Below, piece after piece: positions 1-5,492 of a stretch of DNA of 5,492 bases. Origin of the DNA: Flavobacteriales bacterium CG18_big_fil_WC_8_21_14_2_50_32_9 (GTDB lineage Bacteria; Bacteroidota; Bacteroidia; Flavobacteriales_E; Vicingaceae); assembly GCA_002770955.1 (NCBI GenBank), contig PCUH01000018.1:1-5492 (forward strand), in the 5' to 3' direction. The notes under the pieces were generated by a model. That model searched no databases, was not told where the DNA came from, and worked only from the letters and a program-made list of their open reading frames with translations. The position numbers were made by a program, and so were the translations under genes. The first letter of the stretch is position 1. Every line of letters starts with the position of its first letter.

Positions 1-65
1 TGATGCAAATTGTGAAACAAGAAACAGGAATTTATCAATCAAAAGATTATTTTTCTAAGGATTAA
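1..65 (+). CDS. deoC: C-terminal end of probable deoxyribose-phosphate aldolase (partial)
   Basis: The plus-strand frame whose first whole codon is at position 3 runs 20 codons to a TAA at 63-65 and is cut by the window edge. The visible tail reads MQIVKQETGIYQ followed by SKDYFSKD. I recall similar tails in Bacteroidota DeoC proteins, where an SSLLNDLLMQI-like segment precedes the end; the two leading bases (TG) fit a Leu or other xTG codon before the Met. DeoC cleaves 2-deoxyribose-5-phosphate into glyceraldehyde-3-phosphate and acetaldehyde in the cytoplasm. The neighbour supports the call, because the following aldehyde dehydrogenase could consume the acetaldehyde. The ATG at 3 is probably an internal Met rather than a start. 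With only 20 residues and no active-site Lys in view, the identity is inference; that this is a real gene end is more likely than the name. Confidence 0.45.
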   Translation, partial: MQIVKQETGIYQSKDYFSKD

Positions 66-82
66 AGAATTTAATAATGGAA

Positions 83-106
83 CAATATAGCAATATAACA
101 ATGTGG
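83..106. repeat. Three tandem octamers (CAAT words)
   Basis: Three consecutive 8-bp units, CAATATAG, CAATATAA and CAATGTGG, lie directly after the putative deoC end. The first two differ at one base and the third is degenerate. They form the first module of a repeat-rich gap that continues to about position 200. I recall similar CAAT-word strings between genes in other Bacteroidota genomes, but cannot test that here. Confidence 0.55.
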
Positions 107-148
107 AAATTCGTGTATTCGTAGCTAAAGAAATATGGAAATTAAAAA

Positions 149-196
149 CTTTGCGTCTCAGCGAGAAAATATAAAAAAACTTAGCGTTTTTGCGGT
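149..196. repeat. Two imperfect 17-bp direct repeats with paired GCG words
   Basis: The 17-mers at 149-165 (CTTTGCGTCTCAGCGAG) and 180-196 (CTTAGCGTTTTTGCGGT) match at 11 of 17 positions. Both carry GCG twice at the same 9-bp spacing, and they start 31 bp apart, about three helical turns. A related pair of TTCGT words lies just upstream at 110-114 and 118-122. The GCG words stand out in otherwise very AT-rich DNA. They end only 17 bp before the dehydrogenase start codon, so they lie in its probable leader or promoter region. Whether they are regulatory or an interspersed repeat cannot be decided from one copy; I favour an interspersed repeat. Confidence 0.55.
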
Positions 197-213
197 TAAT
201 AACATAGATAAAC

Positions 214-1668
214 ATGACAAAACTTAAAATAAATTCAGGTTGGGACTTTGCTCCTTCATTAGAAAGTACCGACCACGTTTCGATAAAAAAACAATACGAA
301 TTGTTTATTGGTGGAAAATGGGTTAAACCTACTTCAGGAAAGTATTTTGACACGATAAACCCTGCCAATGAGCAAAAAATTGCATTGATTGCTGAAGCCA
401 ATGACAAAGATGTGGATAAAGCGGTGAAAGCTGCCAGAAAAGCCTACAACGAAGTGTGGAGTAAGATGCCGGCCAAAGAACGAGCTAAATATATTTACCG
501 TATTGCCCGACTCATTCAAGAACGCGCCAGGGAATTTGCTGTAATTGAAACATTAGATGGAGGAAAACCTATCAGAGAATCAAGAGATATTGATGTGCCT
601 TTAGCCGCAGCACACTTTTTTTATTATGCGGGTTGGGCTGATAAATTGGATTATGCTTTTCCTAATAAGAAAATGCAATCGTTAGGCGTTGCAGGTCAAA
701 TTGTACCTTGGAACTTTCCGTTGTTGATGGCTGCTTGGAAAATAGCACCCGCATTAGCAACAGGAAATACTGTGGTGTTGAAACCAGCCGAAACCACTTC
801 ATTAACAGCATTAAAATTAGCTGAATTGATTCAAGATGCTGGTTTGCCTGAGGGTGTGGTAAATATCGTTACAGGAGCAGGAGTAACAGGAGCAGCTATC
901 GTGAATCATCCTGATGTAGATAAAATTGCTTTTACTGGCTCAACAGGTGTTGGAAAAATCATACAAAATGCCATCGCAGGAACGCACAAAAAAGCAACCT
1001 TAGAATTAGGAGGAAAAGCTGCTAACATTATTTTTGAAGATGCAGCCCTCGACCAAGCTGTAGAAGGAATTATCAATGGAATTTATTTTAATCAAGGACA
1101 TGTATGTTGTGCGGGGTCACGTTTGTTTGTGCAAGAGTCGGTGTATGATTTAGTGCTTAGAAAACTAAAAGACCGTATGGAGGCACTTGTTATTGGAAAT
1201 CCCTTAGACAAAAACACGGATATAGGAGCAATTAACTCAAAAGAACAATTGGATACCATAAACAAATACCTAAAAATTGGTAAAGCCGAAGGAGCAGAAA
1301 TGTATCAACCTTCGTGTAGTGTTCCTAAAAATGGATATTGGTGTAAACCTACTTTATTTACAGGCGTTTCACAATCGAACCGCATTGTGCAAGAAGAAAT
1401 TTTTGGACCTGTATTAGCCATTCAAACATTTAGAACTGTTTCAGAAGTGATAGAAAAAGCGAACAACACTCCTTATGGGTTGTCTGCCGGTGTTTGGACA
1501 GATAAAGGATCTAAACTTTTTAACCTTACTTCGCAATTAAAAGCAGGAGTTATTTGGGGTAATACTTTTAATAAGTTTGACCCCGCTTCTCCTTTTGGTG
1601 GTTATAAAGAAAGTGGTTTTGGAAGAGAAGGTGGTTTACACGGATTAAAAGCGTATCTAAAAGGGTAG
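214..1668 (+). CDS. NAD(P)-dependent aldehyde dehydrogenase, probably the deoC-linked type
   Basis: This cytoplasmic enzyme of 484 residues oxidises an aldehyde to its acid with NAD(P)+. The ALDH landmarks are in order: PWNFP with Asn167, LKPAE with cofactor-binding Lys190, the FTGSTGVG cofactor loop at 240-247, LELGG with general base Glu264, NQGHVCCAGSR with nucleophile Cys298 (Cys299 follows it), EEIFGP with Glu395, and the C-terminal PFGGYKESGFGRE block near 460-472. It should therefore be active. The N-terminus carries about 28 residues before the usual YELFIGGKWV start of the domain, including WDFAPSLESTDHV; I recall such an extension in dehydrogenases encoded beside deoC. The C-terminus stops at AYLKG, somewhat shorter than animal-type ALDHs. 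An in-frame TAG at 205-207 leaves ATG 214 as the only reasonable start, and no Shine-Dalgarno is evident. The likely substrate is acetaldehyde from DeoC, inferred from context only. Family membership is near certain; substrate is not. Confidence 0.96.
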   Translation: MTKLKINSGWDFAPSLESTDHVSIKKQYELFIGGKWVKPTSGKYFDTINPANEQKIALIAEANDKDVDKAVKAARKAYNEVWSKMPAKERAKYIYRIARLIQERAREFAVIETLDGGKPIRESRDIDVPLAAAHFFYYAGWADKLDYAFPNKKMQSLGVAGQIVPWNFPLLMAAWKIAPALATGNTVVLKPAETTSLTALKLAELIQDAGLPEGVVNIVTGAGVTGAAIVNHPDVDKIAFTGSTGVGKIIQNAIAGTHKKATLELGGKAANIIFEDAALDQAVEGIINGIYFNQGHVCCAGSRLFVQESVYDLVLRKLKDRMEALVIGNPLDKNTDIGAINSKEQLDTINKYLKIGKAEGAEMYQPSCSVPKNGYWCKPTLFTGVSQSNRIVQEEIFGPVLAIQTFRTVSEVIEKANNTPYGLSAGVWTDKGSKLFNLTSQLKAGVIWGNTFNKFDPASPFGGYKESGFGREGGLHGLKAYLKG

Positions 1669-1694
1669 TATTTAATAATCAGCCACCTATAATG

Positions 1695-1798
1695 TGCCAC
1701 AGATGACACAGATTGGTTTCACAGATTATCTTAAATCTTCACAAAAACAACCACTTTCAGCGGTTATTAATCTGTGTAAATCTATGTAATCTGTGGCA
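1695..1798. repeat. 104-bp imperfect palindrome built of CACAGAT/ATCTGTG words
   Basis: The left arm (1695-1728) begins TGCCACAGAT and holds CACAGAT at 1698, 1707 and 1720. The right arm (1768-1798) is its imperfect reverse complement, with ATCTGTG at 1770, a one-mismatch copy (ATCTATG) at 1780, and ATCTGTG at 1789, ending in ATCTGTGGCA. The words recur every 9-13 bp. The loop holds a small second hairpin, AACCACT-TTC-AGCGGTT (1749-1765), which is fully paired on the minus strand if one G-U wobble is allowed. The palindrome sits 26 bp after the dehydrogenase stop. As RNA it could form a long stem that protects the upstream message. No T-run follows it on either strand, so a standard intrinsic terminator is unlikely. 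It looks like an interspersed extragenic palindrome. Confidence 0.75.
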
Positions 1799-1865
1799 AA
1801 GAGAAGAAAAATAAACGGCTGAGTAATAACAAGAATTAGCTTAGAGGTTTATGTCAAATGTTTTG

Positions 1866-1893
1866 AATCGTAAATCAAAAATCGTAAATCAAA
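1866..1893. repeat. 14-bp tandem duplication (AATCGTAAATCAAA twice)
   Basis: Two perfect back-to-back copies of AATCGTAAATCAAA lie at 1866-1879 and 1880-1893, and a third copy begins with AAT before the match is lost. They end 29 bp before the Sco start codon, within the region that must hold the Sco leader and possibly its promoter. They may be slippage products, binding sites, or another interspersed repeat word; nothing in the window decides between these. Confidence 0.7.
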
Positions 1894-1922
1894 AATTATT
1901 CAATATTTAAAAAAATTAAAAA

Positions 1923-2639
1923 ATGACATCTTCCAAACTTAAAAAAATAACCATTTTATTAGCTATTTTGCTTTTGCCCTCTTTGTTTTATCTTTTTTTA
2001 TACACAGGAAAACATAATTACACGAAGCTACAGTATTATGGAAACAAAACCGCAGTATTAAATGAAGATGGGAAGTATGATACCACATATCACACCATTC
2101 CTTATTTTGAATTTACCAATCAAGATGGAAAAAAAGTAACTCGTGATGATTTATTAGGGAAGGTGTATGTAGCTGATTTCTTTTTTGTTACTTGCCCAAC
2201 CATTTGTCCTAAAATGGCAACAAACATGGTTTATATTCAAAATAAATTTGAAGATAGAAAAGATTTACGCTTTTTATCCATTACCGTAAATCCAGAGCAA
2301 GATTCTGTTCCCATTCTAAAAGAATATGCTAAAAAAGTTCATGCAAGCACTACCAATTGGGATTTTGTTACAGGAGATAAAGATGCCATTTACGACATTG
2401 CATTCAGCGGTTTTTTTGTTAATGTTGCTAAAGATTCTATTGCTGAAGGAGGATTTCTTCATTCACAATTGTTAATTCTTGTTGATAAAAAAGGACATGT
2501 TAGAGGTTATTTTGATGGAACAGTTTATTCCGAAATGAAAAAAGATTTAACAGATGCCATTGATATTCTTTATCGTGAAGAAGTTGTTCCTTTAAAAGGA
2601 AAGCAAAAAGAAGAAATTAATATTGGGAAGCAAAAGTAG
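1923..2639 (+). CDS. SCO1/SenC/PrrC family copper chaperone, membrane anchored
   Basis: Sco proteins bind copper with a CxxxC pair and a distal His, and help assemble or reduce the CuA site of cytochrome c oxidase subunit II. The 238-residue product has a positive N-terminus (SKLKK), one membrane segment at about 9-27, and then a thioredoxin-like domain outside the membrane. FEFTNQDGKKVTRDDLLGK (about 62-80) is the typical lead-in. Copper ligands are Cys91 and Cys95 in TCPTICPKM and His180 in GGFLHSQ; TGDKDAIYD near 150-158 is also family-typical. The tail from about 221 is Lys/Glu-rich and probably disordered. There is no lipobox, so anchoring is by the uncleaved helix. An in-frame TAA at 1917-1919, two codons upstream, fixes ATG 1923 as the start; the leader is A-rich with no Shine-Dalgarno. 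No oxidase gene is in view: the upstream neighbour is a dehydrogenase across a repeat-filled gap, and the downstream gene is convergent. Confidence 0.95.
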   Translation: MTSSKLKKITILLAILLLPSLFYLFLYTGKHNYTKLQYYGNKTAVLNEDGKYDTTYHTIPYFEFTNQDGKKVTRDDLLGKVYVADFFFVTCPTICPKMATNMVYIQNKFEDRKDLRFLSITVNPEQDSVPILKEYAKKVHASTTNWDFVTGDKDAIYDIAFSGFFVNVAKDSIAEGGFLHSQLLILVDKKGHVRGYFDGTVYSEMKKDLTDAIDILYREEVVPLKGKQKEEINIGKQK

Positions 2640-2655
2640 AAAAGTAAATTAAACT

Positions 2656-4518
2656 CTAATTGCAATACCTGTTAATTAACTGATAAACCGAAGGAATTCC
2701 TAATTCTCCTGCACTACTTAAATCCTTACAAGCTTGTTCGTTGTTGTTTAATATCAGTAAAATCAGTCCTCTATTTAAAAAGGCTTCAGCAAATGTAGCA
2801 TCTGCATAGATGGCACTACTAAAATCCTCAATTGCTTCTATGTATTTAGATTGTTGAAACTCCAACATCCCTTTATTAAAATAGGCGTACGTAAATTTAG
2901 GATTCAATTCCATGCACTTTTCATAATCTTTAATTATCAAATCTATTTTGGTTGACATATTTTCATCTTCGTTTAATAATAAGTGAAACATATTAGCACG
3001 AGCAAAATAAGCCATATAATCTGTTTTGTTAAGTGAAATAGATGTGTTGAAATCCAATAATGCTTTTTCATGCATGTTGAGCGAAACATAAATAACCCCT
3101 CGTTGCAAGTATAGCTCAGCATTCGAAGTGTTATTTTTTATTTTTTCATTAATAATTTCTAATTTTTTATCGTGTTGTTCTTCATCTACACTTTCTTTTT
3201 CATCCATTTTTAATACAAAATAAGGGGTAAAGGTTTTGCTTTGTTTGTGCCAAACATCAATTATCTGCTTGTTTTTATTAGTCGCCAACAAACTAATGTG
3301 GTAAGCCGGAGAAAGCGAAATATTATTATCAGCATATTTAATTGCATTGGCATTTGTTCCTCCTCCAAAAGAAGTTACTTTAGATAACAATTGTTCTTCA
3401 TGCCTTTTTAAACTATCAGAATAATTGGCTTTGGTTGAATTAATTAGTAAAGCTGTTTCTTTATCTTCTTGAGCTTGTTGAAAATTTCCTAAGGCTTGAT
3501 AAATAGATGAACGCAACTTGTAAGCATCAACAAAATCAGGGTAAATTGAAATGGCTTTTTCAATATCTTGTAAAGCAGCAGTATATTTCTTTAGATTTTG
3601 ATAAATAATAGCTCGGTTATAAAACGCTAAAATATTAGATGAACTAAGTGAAATTACTTTTCCATAATCAATTAAGGCATTTTTAAAATCTTTTTTTTCT
3701 GTATATATCAACGCTCGGTTATAATATGCCGAAGTTGCATCTGGCGAAAGTTCAATTACTTTACTCAAATCTGCTAATGCTTCATTGTTTTTTTCAAGTT
3801 TATTATAAATCATTGCTCGTTGAAAATAAGCATGCAGATTTTTATCATCTATTCTTAATGCAGTTTGAATATCTGAAAAGGCAATTTCATAATTCTCGAG
3901 GTAATAATTAGCCGTAGCTCTTCGCACATAAGATGACGTGCTTAACCGATTATTTTCAAGAATAAGGTTGAAATCTAAAATAGCTTCTTGATATTGTTCT
4001 AGACCTAGTTTAGACATCCCTCTAATGGTATAAACCAATTCCTTTTTTGAACCATAACTGATGGCTTTTTCACAATCATTAATTGCCAACACATGTTGCT
4101 CTAAAAAATTATAGGTAATTGCTCTATTGAGATAAATTTCAGGGTTCGATGGCTGTAGTTGAATGGCTCTGTAATAATCCTCAAAAGCTCCATCAAAATT
4201 TTTAAGTCTATCACGAACAGATCCTCTAATAATATATAAATCAACTTTTAATGGGCGAAGTTTAATCGCTTCCGAAAAATCACTTTCTGCACCCATATAA
4301 TCACCTAATTCAAGTTTAGCAATACCTCTGTAATAATAAGGTTCGTAATTTGGAGGGTAATTTTCAATAACATAATTGAATTTTTGAATCGCACTTTCGT
4401 ATTGATTTTGAGACAATTCTAATCGACCCACCAACAATTTATTTTCTATTTTAACTTGAGAATAGCTCGTTTTAACAACAAACAAAGACAAAATCAAAAT
4501 GGCTTTAAAGAAATGCAT
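2656..4518 (-). CDS. Secreted tetratricopeptide-repeat protein with a central non-TPR block
   Basis: The 620-residue product has a signal peptide (Lys5, hydrophobic 6-15, likely cleavage after SYS20 before Gln21) and no lipobox Cys, so it should be exported to the periplasm or outer membrane face. About ten TPRs fill residues 26-361. The Y-x-x-R motif of helix A recurs at exactly 34-residue steps, with Arg at 64, 98, 132, 166, 200, 234, 268, 302 and 336. Residues about 362-465 are not TPR: a polar helix, a GGGTNAN turn, a probable beta-rich part (NNISLSPAYHISLLAT, then TPYFVLKMDE) and an acidic stretch. Four more TPRs follow, anchored by Arg473, Arg507, Lys549 and Arg583, with an 8-residue insertion near 512-524. 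The end, ACKDLSSAGELG to YCN, resembles tails of many Bacteroidota TPR proteins. Such arrays usually bind protein or peptide partners; the partner is unknown. An in-frame TAA at 4537-4539 supports ATG 4518. The gene follows the deacetylase-like gene by 41 bp and may share its transcript. Confidence 0.93.
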   Translation of the reverse strand: MHFFKAILILSLFVVKTSYSQVKIENKLLVGRLELSQNQYESAIQKFNYVIENYPPNYEPYYYRGIAKLELGDYMGAESDFSEAIKLRPLKVDLYIIRGSVRDRLKNFDGAFEDYYRAIQLQPSNPEIYLNRAITYNFLEQHVLAINDCEKAISYGSKKELVYTIRGMSKLGLEQYQEAILDFNLILENNRLSTSSYVRRATANYYLENYEIAFSDIQTALRIDDKNLHAYFQRAMIYNKLEKNNEALADLSKVIELSPDATSAYYNRALIYTEKKDFKNALIDYGKVISLSSSNILAFYNRAIIYQNLKKYTAALQDIEKAISIYPDFVDAYKLRSSIYQALGNFQQAQEDKETALLINSTKANYSDSLKRHEEQLLSKVTSFGGGTNANAIKYADNNISLSPAYHISLLATNKNKQIIDVWHKQSKTFTPYFVLKMDEKESVDEEQHDKKLEIINEKIKNNTSNAELYLQRGVIYVSLNMHEKALLDFNTSISLNKTDYMAYFARANMFHLLLNEDENMSTKIDLIIKDYEKCMELNPKFTYAYFNKGMLEFQQSKYIEAIEDFSSAIYADATFAEAFLNRGLILLILNNNEQACKDLSSAGELGIPSVYQLINRYCN

Positions 4519-4559
4519 AAAAACTAGGTTATTAACTTACTAGGGAAAAATTGAAAAAA

Positions 4560-5321
4560 TTATTTTTTTACAAAAATGGCTTTTTTTATGGTGTTTTTAA
4601 TGTTTTGAGTAACTAATTCTTGTGTCCATGCTGCACGATTGTCTGTCCAGCGTTGTGGATGAATGTTTTGTAAAATTTGATTGGGCAGTTGCCTATTTTC
4701 AAATGCAGCAATCAACTCATTGGTGGAGTGAAACGACAAATTAAAATTAGATGTTACTTTATCTCGAACACTTACTTTCTTTCCGTCCCATTTTCTACCC
4801 GTGTCGGTAATGTAAAACACCTTGTTAAAATCTATATCAAAATAAGGTTCTGCTTCAATGCCAAAATCCTGATAATTATGGTTATCCCACAACTTTCTAT
4901 TGTCCCATTTTGAAGTAGGGCTTCCGTGCATACAAACCGTTTTTACAGGATAAAATTTACGCAATTTGGTTAACCATTTTTCGAAATGTTTGATGGCTTT
5001 TACTTCATCGCCTTTACAGATAGATAAATCTTCGTAATGGTAACCTATTTCGTGTCCTAATTTGGCAATTTGAGCAATAATGGTTTCATCAAAACTTTCG
5101 GGAACTGCTCTAAAATAATATGTTCCTTTTACGCCTAATTGATGTTGCAATTGAGCTGTTTTGAGCGAATTTTGTGGTTTTTTATCCACATCGTGCCTCA
5201 ATATCATTGCCTTTGGATAATTATTTTTCAAATAATCCTGATACGACACCAATTGATAATTATTCGTTAAAGCAGCTTTTAAAAATTGCTCGTATTTTTC
5301 TAATGTAAAATCTTTAGCCAT
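4560..5321 (-). CDS. Divergent NodB-fold polysaccharide deacetylase-like protein
   Basis: The 253-residue product resembles carbohydrate esterase family 4-like proteins of the WbmS type found in surface-polysaccharide clusters. Family landmarks are RHDVD at 42-46 (in the place of the classical FDDG; Asp44 and Asp46 are candidate base and metal ligand), GTYYFR at 66-71, GHEIGYHYEDL at 89-99 (in the place of the HSxxH metal motif), CMHGSP at 130-135, TDTGRKW at 172-178, an SFHS segment near 196-199, and HPQRW at 221-225. There is no signal peptide or membrane helix, so it should act in the cytoplasm, perhaps on a nucleotide- or lipid-linked sugar precursor rather than a finished polymer. The second His of the classical metal motif is not evident, so deacetylase activity is unproven. 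An in-frame TAA 15 bp upstream fixes the start; an AAGG lies seven bases before ATG. The start overlaps the preceding gene's stop by 8 nt, indicating one transcript and possible translational coupling. Confidence 0.82.
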   Translation of the reverse strand: MAKDFTLEKYEQFLKAALTNNYQLVSYQDYLKNNYPKAMILRHDVDKKPQNSLKTAQLQHQLGVKGTYYFRAVPESFDETIIAQIAKLGHEIGYHYEDLSICKGDEVKAIKHFEKWLTKLRKFYPVKTVCMHGSPTSKWDNRKLWDNHNYQDFGIEAEPYFDIDFNKVFYITDTGRKWDGKKVSVRDKVTSNFNLSFHSTNELIAAFENRQLPNQILQNIHPQRWTDNRAAWTQELVTQNIKNTIKKAIFVKK

Positions 5322-5492
5322 TTTTAGCCTTGTTTAATTCGGTTAACGCCAACAACATCCAAGCATTAGACCAACGCATAAATGGTGTTTTTATCGTATA
5401 AAATGGATATTTTTTGTAATAAAAATAACCTTTTTTATTTTGCATGTTTTGTATTGTCCATGCTGCAATAGTTGTGGCAAAATTGGCATATT
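5314..5492 (-). CDS. C-terminal end of a helical-barrel surface-polysaccharide gene (partial)
   Basis: An open minus-strand frame enters from the window's right edge (first whole codon ends at 5490) and runs 58 codons to a TAA at 5314-5316. Visible features are AAWTIQNMQNKKGYFYYKK followed by TPFMRWSNAWMLLALTEL. I recall a GYFYY...TPxMRWxxAWM signature at the C-terminus of Bacteroidota proteins in capsule and O-antigen-like clusters. These are often labelled, probably wrongly, as delta-aminolevulinic acid dehydratase, and look like alpha/alpha-barrel proteins. Coding is supported by the uninterrupted frame to the window edge, by stops in the other two minus-strand frames, and by the tight 8-nt overlap with the next start. 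The function is not known to me; a role beside the deacetylase-like protein in surface glycan synthesis is inferred from context. Confidence 0.7.
   Translation of the reverse strand, partial: YANFATTIAAWTIQNMQNKKGYFYYKKYPFYTIKTPFMRWSNAWMLLALTELNKAKNG

Noticed and set aside
39..407. Minus-strand open frame of 122 codons across the first gap and the dehydrogenase start
   Set aside because: It is antisense to the dehydrogenase 5' end and crosses repeat DNA, and its Ile/Phe/Ser-rich translation resembles no family I know.
334..519. Minus-strand open frame of 61 codons
   Set aside because: It lies wholly inside the dehydrogenase gene on the opposite strand, so it is a shadow frame.
1695..1798. 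Intrinsic terminator for the dehydrogenase gene
   Set aside because: The stem is long and imperfect, and no T-run follows either arm in the transcript sense; the downstream bases are A/G-rich.
1855..1870. Bacteroidota-type promoter element (TAnnTTTG) before Sco
   Set aside because: The best match, ATGTTTTG, lacks the TA at the start and I see no convincing upstream TTG element at the right distance.
1866..1893. CRISPR array
   Set aside because: There are only two 14-bp units, directly abutting with no spacers, and no cas genes.
2671..2680. Perfect 10-bp palindrome GTTAATTAAC
   Set aside because: It lies inside the TPR coding sequence near its C-terminus, is AT-rich, and is likely chance.
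3726..3911. Plus-strand open frame of 61 codons
   Set aside because: It is antisense within the TPR gene, whose repeats are in perfect register there.
4519..4559. Weak CTAG...CTAG hairpin followed by T5 before the TPR start (minus strand)
   Set aside because: The outer stem has only four AT-leaning pairs and the T-run abuts ATG, too weak to call a terminator or attenuator in the 41-bp gap.
4677..4913. Plus-strand open frame of 78 codons
   Set aside because: It is antisense within the deacetylase-like gene and covers its conserved C-terminal motifs.

Overview
The window is AT-rich DNA that most likely comes from a Bacteroidota (flavobacteria-like) chromosome. The evidence is the strong AT bias, the lack of clear Shine-Dalgarno sequences before most starts, a long secreted TPR protein of a type common in that phylum, and intergenic stretches built from short repeated words. 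The assignment is inference; there is no rRNA or marker gene to settle it.

Layout: (1) Positions 1-65 hold the last 20 codons of a plus-strand gene, probably deoC (deoxyribose-phosphate aldolase). (2) Positions 66-213 are a repeat-laden gap. (3) Positions 214-1668 encode a complete NAD(P)-dependent aldehyde dehydrogenase with every catalytic residue present. (4) Positions 1669-1922 are a second gap, with a 104-bp imperfect palindrome and a 14-bp tandem duplication. (5) Positions 1923-2639 encode a membrane-anchored SCO1/SenC copper protein with the CxxxC and distal His ligands. (6) Positions 2656-4518, minus strand and convergent with the Sco gene (16-bp gap), encode a secreted 620-residue TPR protein with a non-TPR block in the middle. 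(7) Positions 4560-5321, minus strand, encode a divergent NodB-fold (polysaccharide deacetylase-like) protein. It overlaps by 8 nt the 3' end of (8), a partial minus-strand gene (5314-5492) that resembles the C-terminus of a helical-barrel protein found in Bacteroidota surface-polysaccharide clusters.

How the genes fit together: the left part suggests deoxyribonucleoside catabolism, in which DeoC releases acetaldehyde and the dehydrogenase oxidises it to acetate. The Sco gene belongs to cytochrome oxidase CuA maturation and appears to be a separate unit. The right-hand minus-strand genes look like the end of a surface-polysaccharide operon, with the TPR gene last and possibly co-transcribed.

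I see no defence system, mobile element, CRISPR array, RNA gene or clearly novel multi-gene system. The most unusual material is the modular repeat DNA on both sides of the dehydrogenase gene, and the TPR protein's exact 34-residue register broken by a central non-TPR block.
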